64,000 nucleotides of DNA from Tribonema minus (taxonomy: Eukaryota > Sar > Xanthophyceae > Tribonematales > Tribonemataceae). This document shows, in pieces, positions 33,146-44,750 of this stretch (positions are counted from its first letter, which is position 1; the number at the start of each line of letters is the position of its first letter). Location: assembly GCA_017506865.1 (NCBI GenBank), contig JAFCMP010000549.1:372001-436000 (forward strand), given 5' to 3'. The notes under the pieces were generated by a model. The model did not search any database. It was not told where the DNA came from and was given only the letters and a program-made list of their open reading frames with translations. The position numbers were made by a program, and so were the translations under genes.

Positions 33146-35491
33146 ATGCCCGTCGAATCCACGCAGACGCTGCGCCGGGGTCAGGTCGCCGTGACCCCGT
33201 ACTACTGTGAGGAGAACATCTACCTGCTGTGCCAGCAGCTAGATCCAGCGCTCACAGCGCACGCAGTGTTCATATCGAATGCGCAAAAGGAGGTGCCGTA
33301 CTGGTGCCAACGCGTCGCTACGGGCCCCGAGGGCATCATATTCTGGGACTACCATGGTGAGCGCTGCTGCACGTGTGGCATTGCTCAGCGCTGCTGCAAG
33401 TGTGGCATTGCTCAGCGCTTTGGCTGAGCATGTATGTATTGCACATGGGTTTCATATGCTGGGACTACCACGGTGAGCGCTGCTGCGCATGTGGCATTGC
33501 TCAGCGCTGTGGCTGAGTATACATGTCATGTGGCCTTGCTCACGCTGTGGCTGAGCATGTATGTAATGTAACGCGGGGTTCATATGCTGGGACTACCACG
33601 GTGCGCGCTGCTGTGTGTGGTGGCATTGTTCAGCGCTGTATTCAAAGTATGTACACATGTCCCATGAAAACGAATGAAAAGATCGTAGAGCTCTAAGTAG
33701 GCGACAAGGGATGGTTAGCCGCAAGTGCCCTCCATCAATAATCTTATCATACGGGTTTCATATGCTGGGACTACCACGATGAGCGCTGCTGCACGCGTGG
33801 CGTTGCTCAGCGCTATAGTTGAGTATGTATGTATTGTCACAAACGGATTCCAGGCGATTACGCTTCAGCTTATGACCCAATGCACGGGAGTCAGCGGTGG
33901 GCGCCAGCTTCAGGCGGGGGTTGTGGTGGGACTATGCTACGCTATATGCTCTGCTGTGCTATGCTACGCTTTGCTATGCTGTGTAAACTGTGTACATTCG
34001 CGCTGCACCAGGGTTGACCGTGACCTGTGGGGTGCATGAATGCGTTGTTCGTCAGCTCTTTGAACCCATGATTATATGCCACTATTATGCTGTTGACACA
34101 GGGAGCCAGTCTTGGGGCGCCGATGCCTGTTTCAAAGTGCTCTGACACCCACGCTTAGGGTTAATTAGGGTTAGGATTGGGGTTAGTTTGTGGGACTCGA
34201 AAGCATCTGTGAAGATCTAGGCCGAATCCCAAACCCAAACCCTACTTAGCTGTGGGCCACAGGCCAGTATGTCATCAGTGGATTACGTTGCACTCCAGCA
34301 AGTAAGTTTTTTTCTTTGTTTGTGCATGGCACTCTTCACTTCCATACCTGCATCACGACGATCAGCTGCGCTGACTGACACCGCTCTCATGTGCGCCTGC
34401 AGTGGTACTGCTTGTCAAGGACCCGGACAGCGGTGCAACATGGGTCTACGATTACGACACGAAGCTGCCATGGCCGTGTCCAGCACGGCAGTACTTTGAG
34501 ATGTCCTGCAGGCCACACATGGACTTGGGCCCTTAGTGAGTGCAATAAACTTAACCCTAATACTAACCCTAATTTCAACTCCAACTCTAAGCAACATGCG
34601 CATATACATGCGAGAATATATATAATGGCATAAGCTTGTGTACTGTTCAGATGACGGCGACATGCGCATGAAAATGCATGGATGAGTCACCGTAGTACAC
34701 ATGCATGGTTAACGCCTGCTTGGATGGCCAGTCCCACCATTGCACTGGTGAAAAAGCCTGTGACGCTCCTCCCTATTCCTATTCCTAATCTCCACTTGCG
34801 CCTGTTGTACACGCATCACTGGTTGTGAGTTTGTTGAGAGGCATGCATGGGCGTGCACTTACCCTGACTGCAGCATGACCTTCCTATACATAAAGTATAC
34901 GAAAGCAACGCTCAGCAGGTTTTGCGAGGCTTCATTGCTTCCTAGAGCACTCGTTTTTGGGCTAATTCACCATGGCTTGGGTGCAGCCTTGCGACAAAAC
35001 GTAACATTGCAAGCGCGGCCTTTCGACACTTCTGTTCTGTGGCAGGGCTCACTTCATGTCTGCTCCGTGGGATGGTTGACCCTGGAACTACGTCATGGTG
35101 CTTGTATGGTAGCCTTGCGACCAAGCAAGCATAAGCACCGCCATTGTCTCCCACACGTTCAAAATATCACATTGCGGCAATCCAATTAATCGCGCTTATC
35201 TGTCAACTGTCACCTCAACCCGCCTCTTGCCTGCTACACCGCGACAGCCAGCACAGCTTCCGAGCCATTCCGCACCAAGACTTCCTCGATCACTTTTCCT
35301 CGGACCGATCTGACATGAAACGGCCGGACGGCACCTGGCAGTCCCCCCCTCCCCTGCACCCCCTGCTACGAGGGCCCAAAGCGGCGCACGCGCATACGCT
35401 GCCCGAATTCATAGACATGACGGGCGGTATCGGCACAGTCCTCACGCTGCACGAGCTCATGGAGATGTTCTGCAACTATGTCACGCCGTGA
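33146..35491 (+). CDS. NTAQ1: Protein N-terminal glutamine amidohydrolase (NTAQ1)
   Basis: NTAQ1 deamidates N-terminal Gln to Glu, feeding proteins into the Arg/N-degron degradation pathway. Three exons (33146-33356, 34403-34535, 35248-35491) join in phases 1 and 2 and give 195 residues, close to the ~205 of the human enzyme. The catalytic Cys lies in YYCEEN (Cys21), the His in FWDYH (His70), and the Asp in VYDYDTKLPWPCP (Asp87), all in the family order. Downstream blocks FRAIP, SDRSDMKRPDGTW and LPEFIDM match the family C-terminus. The first intron begins right after the first base of the codon following the catalytic His and contains four junction copies. The enzyme is probably cytosolic, as no targeting peptide is visible. 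The start follows a CATTCACACA tandem tract. Confidence 0.95.
33340..33830 (+). repeat. Four copies of the NTAQ1 exon 1 donor
   Basis: The exon end TGGGACTACCATG/GTGAGCGCTGCTGC is echoed near 33460, 33588 and 33767 as TGGGACTACCACG followed by GTGAGC, GTGCGC and ATGAGC. Each is followed by GTGGCATTGCTCAGCGCT and GAGTATGTATGTATTG-like sequence. Two echoes retain a GT that could act as a donor. Confidence 0.88.
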
Positions 35492-36707
35492 TGATGCTCA
35501 GCTGTAAGGTTCCCGCAGCCGCTTGACAGCAATTCCACGGCCGATTGCCCCCCCCCCCACCCTCAACCTGCACCCCTCCGCACCCTGGAAGGGCGCACAG
35601 CTGAGCTGATGCTCCAGCGATCGCACACGGGGTGTGGTGGCTGCAGAGTTGACAGGTACACTGTTGCTGCAAGCCTCGATTATGTGCAGAGCGACGCAGC
35701 CCAGTGCGCCAGAATTGCGCAAGGCGACCGGGTTGCATTCGCCGCTGCAGGATTGCGACTGGTCGCACAGTAATGTGAGACTCTCCATCATGAACTTCAA
35801 CATGAAGCCTCCGGGACAGCCGCAAGGCCCCGGCAGCTCATCGGGCTGCCTGCAGCCCCCTCCCCCCCTGCCTCCTTGGCACGGCTCTGCCTGCGGCCAC
35901 GAGGTGTGCAGCCATCTCAACCGCTTAAGTGAAGTTGAAGTTGACAAGTCCTACGATACGATGGGGTGACCTATTTGATGAATCAGAAGCACTGGTGAAA
36001 CCAAACGCAGTTGTGAAGCGGCGTGACGCACCAAGCGCCACTCATCGGCGGCAAGTGTTGTCATTGGCGCCCAAACGGAATGACAAAAGCGATTTGACCA
36101 CATACAGCTAGGGTTGTCCACCGGCGTACTATGATGCAATGTGGCGTATACTGTGTATAATATGGCATAACTTGTCAGTATGCCTTCTTAGGCGTATCTC
36201 AAATCTGCGCGTCATGATCCTGTGAGCGGGAAAAGTCAAAGTTTGACTGTCACAGCCTGTTTGGAAGTTCAAGGATAATGCACGCAAGCACTCATCAAGC
36301 TGCGTCATAGCTAACAGTACATAGTTTCAACAGGGCATGTGTGAAGGCATCAAGTCTTGATGTTGAGCCCTTCTGCCCAAACCCAGCTCGAAGTGAATGG
36401 AATCCAGCTACACAAGCATGTCAGCGAGCATCACAACATGTGCACAATGAGTGGCAACGGTGCCCATAAGCACATCATGAAACCAGCACGCTTGCTACAT
36501 TACGCTCTGTGTGCCTGTGTTGCCTGTAAATCATCGCCCAGCTGTGGACAATTCGTCTCTGTTTCTACATGAAGCAGTGCGCATTGTCACTCGCGCGGCA
36601 ACACCACAGCCCCCCCCTTACCACCGTCTTGCACTCCCCTGTTTACATGTAGCAGGGCTGCACAAAGCCCCTGACACTTCAACCTACACTTCAACCTCAA
36701 CTTCAAC
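35492..36707. other. Convergent intergenic region
   Basis: Nothing recognisable as a gene lies between the NTAQ1 and PX-UBA stop codons. GTTGAAGTTGAAG-type motifs occur near 35930-35950 and, as the complement, at 36680-36710. Confidence 0.5.
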
Positions 36708-38279
36708 CTACACGTCCACAGTACCCGGCCCAGCGGACCCTGCACCCCCCCCCCCTCTGGCACTGCTACTACCGTAGGTATGCACAGTAGCGGCGGCAGC
36801 AGGCGTCGCCGTTGCGCTGCTGCTGCTGCTGCTGCTGCCGGGCAGCAACGATGCGAACGCTGCCTGCGGCTTTGAGAACCACTTGTTGCCGCCGCTGCCG
36901 CCGGCGGGTGCCGGTGGCGGAGGCGGCGGCGGCGGTTTTGAAAGCCATGATGGTGTTGGCGCAGGTTGCATGAGAGGTTGCACGACTAGTGGGGGTTGTT
37001 GGTAGGGCTGCTGGAAGGCATAGGGATCGGGCTGATAGTGCTGTGAGCTGTATAGAGGGGGGGGTTGCTGGTGTGGCGGCAGGGGTAGGTACGAAGGGGG
37101 GGCGGGTACGGCGCCTGTGATGATCAGGTCCATGGCTAGTTGCGGATCGTTCTTGCTGGCCTGATGTGGAAAAACATAAAAAAAAGCAACGCAGCGCCGC
37201 GTCAGTGGCTGTGGTGGACACATTGGGTCAGTCGCCTAAGTAGTGCAACTGCCTTACACGACCCTTACATGTCAGGCCAGACAGCGGCGTTGGTTGCGGC
37301 GCCTTGTCCAACTGGCACAACAACAGGGCGTTGACCATGACGGCAGCTGCAGCTAGGTGCAGATGCGCATGGCATGCTGCACAGCATCTATGAGCACCAG
37401 CGTACGACCATCGTCACCATGCCGCCACGTGCGTGCGTCAATACAGCGGCACGGCTTTCTGAGCAGCGGTCTGTGCAGCTCCAAAGCATCTCCTCTCGCG
37501 CTCCAACAGCACGAATGCTGCTCCACCAACGCAGAGCAGAGCAGCTGGCAGGCCTGATGATGGGGCGCACAGTTTGCTGGGGACTGTATTGCATGGGTGG
37601 GGGCCACTGATACGGCATCCGACACGGCATTGTGTTTGCGGTTTCTGCGACGCGAGGCGACGTGCTCTCAACAACCAATAACACAACCCCAGATAACCGT
37701 ACGCCGCAGCGCCGGAGCAGCGCCCAACGCAGCAGCAGCAGCAGCAGCAGCGCTCACCTCCAGCGCCGCGCGCGCCTGCGCCTCCGCGAACCCCATCTCG
37801 CAGAACTGCTGCACGAGCTGCGGGTTTGCCTGCGCTGCCGCCGCCGCCGCTGCTGCCGCGTCCCGCGCCTCCCCCCGCGCCATGCGCGACGCCACCGCCG
37901 CCGCCGCCTGGCTCGCCATCGTGTACGGGTTCCACCCCACGGCGCCCCCCCCGCCCCCCTCCCCCTCTGCCCCCTGCTGCGCCGCCGCCGCTGCTGCCGC
38001 CGCCGCTGCCGCCGCCGCTGCGGAGTCGTCGGGCGGCGCGATGTAGCGCGTGCCGTAGCGCGCCGTATCGAGACAGAAGAAGAGGCGCACCGATGGCGCG
38101 TCCCAGAGCGCGGGCACTGCGGCGAAGAGGCGCTGCAGCCAGGACTGCAGCTCTGCGCGGCGGCGGCAGATGAAGGCGCCCTTGACGTCGCTGTTGTGGC
38201 CCACGGCCTCCTTGGGCGGGAATGCGGGCGCTGCGCCCTTGGGTATTATGCCCTTCGACTGCGCAGCAGCAGCGGCAGC

Positions 38280-38358
<79 letters not shown>

Positions 38359-40123
38359 CAAAAAACATTAGCCGTGCCCTTCGGTATGATACCCTTGGAC
38401 TGCGCAGCGGCAGCGCCGGCAGTGGAAAAGACATTAGCCGCGCCCTTTGGTCACTGCGCAGCGGCAGCGCCAGAAACATTAGCAGCGCCCTTGGGTATGA
38501 TACCCTTGCACTGCGCAGCGGCAGCGGCGGCAGTGCCTATGACAACATTAGCCGCGTACCGCCCCCGCGACCACAAAGCATGCACAGCACCCCCCCCCCC
38601 CCAAAAGTGGGTGTGCCAACTTCAACAGCTGCCAACTTCACAAGCAACGCACCAGGTCCTCGAAGAACGCGCAGATGACGCTGTGGCGCTTTGCAATTGC
38701 GCACTGCTGTACTGGTGCTGGCGCCCAGCATACCGCCCCCAAGACCACACAGCACGTACATGCCACAAACAAAAGCCAACTTCAACAGTGACGCACCAGC
38801 AGGTCCTCGAAGAACGCGGATGACGCTGTGGCGCTTTGCAATTGCGCACTGCTGCACTGGTGCTGGAGCCCAGCATACCGCCCCCGCGACCACGCAGCAC
38901 GCACATGCCACAAACAAAAGCCAACTTCAACAGTGACGCACCAGCAGGTCCTCGAAGAAGGCGCGGATGACGCTGTAGCGCTTGCGCATGAGCACTGCTG
39001 CTCTGGCGCTATCACCCAGCATACCGCCCCTGACCACACAGCGCGCACATGCCACAGTAAACTGCCAACTTCAACAGTGACGCACCAGCAGGTCCTCGAA
39101 GAACGCGCGGATGACGCTGTAGCGCTTGCGCGTGAGCGCGACGGCGCTATCGCGCAGGCGCGTTGTCTGCAGCACATAGTCCACGTACGCGCCCTTGAGA
39201 CCCAGAAACCCGCCCTCGTCCTTGCGCTGCTCCGCGCCCACCACCGCCACGTCGTACGCCGGCAGCGCCCTGCGTTCGACAGTGAATCGTGCCGTTAGTA
39301 TCGGCGGCGCTGACCCTAGCCCTAATTCGAAACCTAAATCTAGCCCTAACGCTCCGCGCCCACCACCGCCACTCATTGGCCGGCAGCGCCCTGCATTCGA
39401 CAGTGAGACGTGCCGTCAGTAACAGCGGCGCGGGCCCTAGCCCTAACCCTAGTCCTAACCCAGCCATAATCCTTGTCCTTGCACTGCTCCGTGCTCACCA
39501 CTGCCACGTCGTACGAGGGCAGCAAGCGCCCTGCGTTTGACAGCGTGACGCACTTGAAAAAAGCAGTTGCTACTCCTCATTAAAGCCACAGGCAGCGCCA
39601 CGCTGCCCCGCGCCCATCATCACAGTGCCGACCGCCAGCAGTGCCACGCGGCCGACAGCGTGATGTGCTTGGAGTGTGGCAGTGCTAAACCACCCCTAAA
39701 TGTAACTCCAACTTCAACTAATGACCACTTTTGGCTTGCTGCTATCACATGATTGGTGGTGCGTGACTGCTGTCACACTGGCATGCAATCACGTCAACGT
39801 GTTGATGACGCAATAGGGTGCTACAGTAGCATACGGGTGCACACTACTTCAAGCACTTGAAGAAAGACACCATCCGGTGAGGCACCTGTCCAGCCCCAGG
39901 GGGCTACCTGGACAACATTTTTCTCATAAAATGAAAGTGCTCTCCCCCTGCCCCCTGCTTTACTTAATACACACAACTCTAATTGCTGAAGATGCAAAAC
40001 CGTGCGTCACCTGTCTAACCCCAGGGTCTGCCCTGTTGCCAGCATGTGAGACAGCGTTGTCTGCTGCTGTGCGGCCGCCGCAGCAGCAGCATCGTCGCCC
40101 CCCCGCAGCCCCGAAAAGCTCAT
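36708..40123 (-). CDS. PX domain - UBA domain protein with Pro/Gln-rich tail
   Basis: Four minus-strand exons (40123-40011, 39269-39086, 38258-37758, 37160-36708) join in phase to 416 residues. A PX domain, which binds phosphoinositides on endosomal membranes, spans about residues 40-145: LPAYDVAVVG, then TRKRYSVIRAFFEDLL with the key RY-S, then FPPKEAVG and a basic ICRRRAELQSWL helix. An Ala-rich linker follows. Next comes a UBA domain at about 244-284 (LVQQFCEMGFAEAQARAALE/ASKNDPQLAMDLIITGAVP), with the canonical MGF loop interrupted by an intron; UBA domains bind ubiquitin. The C-terminal 130 residues are Pro/Gln/Tyr-rich and low-complexity. The combination suggests a role in sorting ubiquitinated cargo. 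No strict orthologue comes to mind. Introns 1 and 2 are filled with junction copies and a (CTG)n tract. Confidence 0.88.
38235..38560 (-). repeat. Four copies of the PX-UBA exon 3 acceptor plus a long (CTG)n tract
   Basis: The acceptor CTGCTGCGCAG/TCGAAGGGCATAATACCCAAGGG is echoed upstream near 38403, 38458 and 38518 as CCGCTGCGCAGT..AAGGGTAT-type sequence followed by GGCTAATGT. About 26 uninterrupted CAG triplets (CTG on the coding strand) lie at 38279-38356, immediately upstream of the true acceptor, in the position of its polypyrimidine tract. Confidence 0.88.
38600..39110 (-). repeat. Four ~130-bp tandem copies of the PX-UBA exon 2 donor
   Basis: The exon end (GCGTCATCCGCG…TTCTTCGAGGACCTGCTG) and the GTGCGTCACTGTTGAAGTTGG donor region recur at about 39086, 38948, 38787 and 38660. 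The first is the genuine junction by phase. The next two keep the donor bases perfectly, while the last has lost three bases. Confidence 0.9.
39225..39555 (-). repeat. Three copies of the PX-UBA exon 2 acceptor with TTAGGG-like spacers
   Basis: The acceptor ACTGTCGAACGCAG/GGCGCTGCCGGCGTACGACG is echoed at about 39390 and 39528. Between echoes the coding strand reads GGGTTAGGACTAGGGTTAGG and similar. A weaker fourth relative lies near 39610-39665. Confidence 0.85.
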
Positions 40124-41503
40124 GACAGCGCTCCGCGCTGGCACCGCTGCGGCGACAGCTGGCGCGTCCTGCCTCTGCAGCGACGCCCTGTTCCGCCACC
40201 TGTACACACAGCAGCCGGACAGCGCTATGCTATGAGCTGGTGGAATACATATTTATTAAGGAAACGCATCAAAAGATCGTGGACCTCTAGGTGACTAGTT
40301 CTAACTAAAGCATAGTACAATTTCCTGAACTTCAGCAAGCTGGTTGCAGAGAAAGCAGTGGCGGCAGCAGTGTCCGGATGGCATACGCCGTGTTGCGCCA
40401 CCTGTACACACAGCAGTCGGACAGCGCTATATGGAATACATATTGCAACGGAAACGAATCAAAATACTGTAGAGCTCTAGGTGACAAGGTGTGGTTATCC
40501 GCCCGTGCCTTCCACCTATGTCCGTGGTCGCCGCTTCTATAGAATACTTCAATTTCCTGGACTTCAACAAGCTGGGTGCCAAGAGCAAGCACTGTGGCGG
40601 CAGCGGCGTCCAGATGGCGTGCGTCTGTAGCAAGCGAGGGTGGAAGCTGCTGTTCGTTGTGGCATATCAAAAGTTGACACACAGGCCGCACTGTGTGACG
40701 AAATGAGCAATGCCATCACGAGCATGGTGACATTTGCGCCATGCTCATGCCGCGTGCTGAGCGTGCGCAAGAAGCTGTAGAGCAACAACCATGTAACAGT
40801 AAGCACAACTGAATGGTCAGCACTGCGTAAGCTCTAGCGCTACATAGCACCTCGAAACAGAACGTAGTGCCTTGGGCACATAGACCCGAAATGAGTCCAT
40901 CGCATCATGTTTAGCAAGAAATCAGCATACTCATCAGCAAGAGAACTGCATCAGGTCGATGTCACGTGTGATTTGTTTGCAGCAGGGTACTCGGAAACCT
41001 GCCACGAATCAGTGCAGCGGAAACTGTAGCAGACTGCCGACTTCGGCAGGATGCTGGTTCTGAATTTGGCGGTGCCACTACCACTCCGCATGGCTCGGTC
41101 ACAAACTGCTGGTTACCAAGCGCGCTGTCTCACCTTGCATTGTCATCGATCACGTCCAGAAACAGGCTGTTAGACGTCCTGACGGAGTTCCTATTGCCTC
41201 CATGTTGTGACTGCTGCTGCTGTTGCTGCTGCTGCGTATTTGAGTAGCTCATGCAAAATAAAGTCGGCGACCACCGGTCATGCAGTCACTGGCATCCACG
41301 CAGCGAGGGCAGCGATGGAAAGCACACAACAGCACACAGCGAACAGGAGAAAATTGAAGTTTTATTCTGACACTTGAACTCTCTCTGAACTGGGAAAACG
41401 AAACGAAGTGGTTTTGATGCGGTGAAGGCGGAGAGGAACTGGCTCTGCGGAGGGCGCTCCTCTGCGTGCAGGCGGCTCACAGCCGCTGCTGCTGCTCGTC
41501 GGG
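40124..41503. other. Divergent 5' flank of the PX-UBA and type I membrane protein genes
   Basis: Contains the dispersed repeat just listed. No further gene was recognised. Confidence 0.45.
40190..40510 (+). repeat. Dispersed repeat, two local copies plus one at 33660-33740
   Basis: CGCCACCTGTACACACAGCAG and GGACAGCGCTAT…GGAATACATAT recur at 40195-40300 and 40396-40510. The segment GAAACGAATCAAAA…AGAGCTCTAGGTGACAAGG…TGGTTA…CCG is also found near 33662-33725. The repeats lie in the 5' flank of the PX-UBA gene and in an NTAQ1 intron. Confidence 0.75.
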
Positions 41504-43474
41504 ATGCATGTTTCGTGGCTACCGCTGCTGCTGCCAGCAGCGACTATTGCACAAGTTGCACTAAATCCAGTGGATTGCTGCGCAGCTCCATACACCAGCG
41601 TTGACTGCTTCGAGAGCACGTTGTTTCTGTGCTACGACGTTGCCGGTGAGTGCCATCTGATGCTTGTTGGATGGTCCGCGAGAAACAACAAGTTGATGTT
41701 GCACTGGCCGTTTGCACCAACATCGCGTGAAGTCTCAAGCCAATCCGTGCTGGACGCCCGTCCAACAGCCATCACGCTGCAGATATCATCAGACTTCACC
41801 CGTCAACTACCCTCCCTCCCCCGCCTTTACCACAGCCGTGGAGGGCAGCTGCGTGATGGCGGCGTGGATGTTCAACGAAACTGCTGTACTCGCAGACGGC
41901 GCGTCATGCGCCACTGCGTGTGGGCGCGTTGACAGCTGCGGCGAGGCGTGGGCGTGGCAGGCCATCCTTGGCATGATGACATTCAGTAGCACGTTTCTGT
42001 TCTGCAGCGCCATATGGTGAGCGACCGCTGAGCAGAGCTCACGCGCTGCACTGTCATCTAAGCGGCGCCAGCAGACTGTTGGCGGCAGCGGCGCAAGGAA
42101 CTGCTGCAGTTGACGCGACTCTAGTCTGTTACGACACAGGACACGACTGACAGCTAGCTGTATGATGCATCAGGTGTGCGCTCGGCAGACAGCATCTGCA
42201 AATCCCCGTGCGATGCCGCAGAGTCGTCCCGTTGAGTCGCGCAAGTGCAGCAGGCACCAGCAGCAGCAGCAGCGGCAGCAGCAGCAGCGCACCGGCCCGA
42301 CTGTCATTATACCACTACTGTAAATGCCCGAGGAAATGTCCCCCCGGGCCTGCGGATCTGGGCCTGTGCACAGCACTCATCATCACACTCCCGCTGTCTC
42401 CGCGTCCACGCCTTTCTCACACCCGCCGCCACCCCTCCTCCGTGGCTACCGTTGCTGCGTAGCATCAGCGGCGAGCAGCGGCGGCGGCGCAAGGGCCTGA
42501 CCATAGCGCAGGCGTACTCGCTGCCAGAGGGCATCCCTATCGTACGCGCATCGGTGGCGGCAGCCGTAGAGCGCGGTCGCCGCACGTTCCGCTCGCGCAG
42601 CAGCAGCGGCAGCTCGGCCAGAGGCGGCGGCAGCGGCGACGGCGGGAGCGGCGACGGCGGCAGCGGCGCGGCCAGTAGGGAGCGTTGCGCGCTGCTCGCT
42701 GAGGCGTCTGTAGAGGACACGAGCGCTTGTAAGTTTGATCGCGGCAGCATGTGTACCAGTGTTAAGTGCGGGTGATGCGCATTCTCCAAGGCGCAGTTGG
42801 CCAAGTGCTGGAGTTCGACTTTCTGACGTACTTGTGTGTCATGTGTCAACGGGCGTCGTTTGTTGCCGAAGAGCACCACACTCACTGGACTGCTCCAGAG
42901 AGCTGAGCCCTACTTACAAGATGCTGGTGCACTGGTAAATTATCAACCACGCAGCTACACACGTCCTCTGTACACCACCAGAGCGCGTGTAGGCCAATAG
43001 CTAGCGCCTCCCATCAGTCTCCACACCCTGAGCATGCCCCCCCCCAAAACCACCCCGCCATTAGCAACAACCAACGCTCACACCTCACCGCAACAACACC
43101 TGCCCCCCCCCCCCCTCCCGTTCCCCCGCTCAGACGGCACGCTTCACTGGTACGGCGACGGCCACCGCGTCCCCGTGGCGCAGCGCGCTGAGCACTGCGA
43201 CTTTGAGCACGCGTACCGCGGCACGTCGCCGAATGCGCCGTCGCCGCTGCCGTCGCCGCCGCCGCTGCGGCGCGCTAGCTGGGCAGCGCGCGCGACCTCA
43301 GCGCTCACCGGTCTGCTGAGCCGGCGCAGCAGCGGCGACGGCAGCGGCGGCGGCGGCGGCGGCGCTCGTGCGGATGATAGAGGGGCTGATGGCCGAGGGG
43401 CCAGGGGCCGCGCGGCGACAGCTGATGGCGATGCTCAGCGGTTCCTGGAGCGCGAGTCATTTTTTGAACTGTGA
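41504..43474 (+). CDS. Type I membrane protein of unknown function, Cys-rich ectodomain
   Basis: I do not recognise the family. Four exons (41504-41645, 41836-42016, 42463-42728, 43134-43474) join in phases 1, 2 and 1 and give 309 residues. A signal peptide (MHVSWLPLLLPAATIAQVAL) is followed by a short ectodomain of about 80 residues with at least eight Cys (VDCCAAPY, VDCFES, LFLCYD, GSCVM, ASCATACG, DSCGEAW) and an Asn-Glu-Thr glycosylation sequon. A membrane helix (AWQAILGMMTFSSTFLFCSAI) comes next, followed directly by the stop-transfer stretch EQRRRRKG. The ~185-residue cytoplasmic tail contains two Gly/Ser-rich linkers and conserved-looking islands (GLTIAQAYSLPEGIPIVRA; LHWYGDGHRVPVAQR; AQRFLERESFFEL). 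It may be a receptor-like or adhesion protein. The coherent topology across all four exons supports the gene model. Confidence 0.72.
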
Positions 43475-44750
43475 TGTGTGATGCGGGAGGTGCGGAGCAT
43501 GGGCTGCGCGCTGCAGATGGCTGCAGCGGCAGCGTTGTGAGCGCTGCTCGCTGCGCGTGCGGTGGGGGCGGACAGGGAGCTGGCGCCGCCCAGTACTTGA
43601 CGGCAGCGGCAGATACTGGCATCACCTGCTGGTTAGAGCGCGCGCAATTACAGCCGCTGCTGTGCTTGCATGTACCACCCACAAGAGCTCGCAATGGCAA
43701 TGCTGGTCGCTGAGCCTGCTTCATGACAGAGGACAGGGCATCAGGGGGAAAAGGGGGGCATGGTGAGCAGCTGATACGGCATGTATGTCGCCTGCGCCCG
43801 CATCAGATGCCTTGGTCGCCTGGCACAGTGCGGCGAGGCAGCGCCACTGATGCCTGCATGTCTCTGGCAGCGTCTGAAGTTGGCAAGCTACACGAGGGGC
43901 ACCAAGCGCGCAGCAGGCATTAGCCGAGAGTTTGACTGTCCGTTATGAGATCATTGGCAGTATGATTGTACAGTCAGGCAGCGCGTGCAAGTTTGCTGGG
44001 AATGTGGTTTGGAAGTGATGGCAGCAGAATTGTGTGGAGCGCAGTTCCACAATGCGGCATTATAGTGTGTGAGATGGGGGGGAGCATGGCATGTGATTAT
44101 CGTTACCCGCTCTTCAAATCGTCTGAACCATTGTTGTGTCAGGTGGCACAGTAGTGAGTCTCACAGCAGGTTCCTGCCCACGATGGCAGTAGAGCAGCTG
44201 GATTCTCATGCGGTTCCGTAGCATATTTGATGGTGCTAAGGCGCAGCGCGGACTTGTGCGAGCGGTGATCTGAGTCAGGGTCAGACTCAGTGTATATATG
44301 CAATTGACAACGATGAATTGCTTGATGCGCAGGCCTTTTGTCGCGGGTTCTGTTTTCGTCGTTTTTCTTCTAGTGGTCTTTGTGACTCGGCTTTATGGGC
44401 AATGCCTGCGCTTGTGTTGTGACAAGGTCCGCATGTAAAGTTTGCAACAGGCTACCATGGTATGCTGTCTTAAATTGCCAACTACTTATGTAACAAGCTG
44501 GAAGAGCGAAACAGGCCGACAAGTTCCAGAGAACTTGTTGATGTACTGGCGCTTTTAAGAGTGGTCCTAATTCGTGATTTCCACGACCTGTGAGGTGATT
44601 TGCTATGCAGTGATACATCAAGGGCACAAAGGATCGCCAGCATGCAAATGCATCAAACAGGCATCACGTGCACAGGACAAGGTACAGGCACTGTGCACTC
44701 ACACCATTAGAACTCTGAAACTTTGCACGCGGTTCTGTAGAATTGCCGTG
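43475..44750. other. Convergent intergenic region
   Basis: No gene, RNA or notable repeat was recognised between the stop codons of the flanking genes. Confidence 0.5.

Noticed and set aside
37438..38678. Poly-Cys, poly-Ala and poly-Leu frames around the (CAG)n run
   Set aside because: All are readings of a trinucleotide repeat and of the PX-UBA exon's reverse strand.
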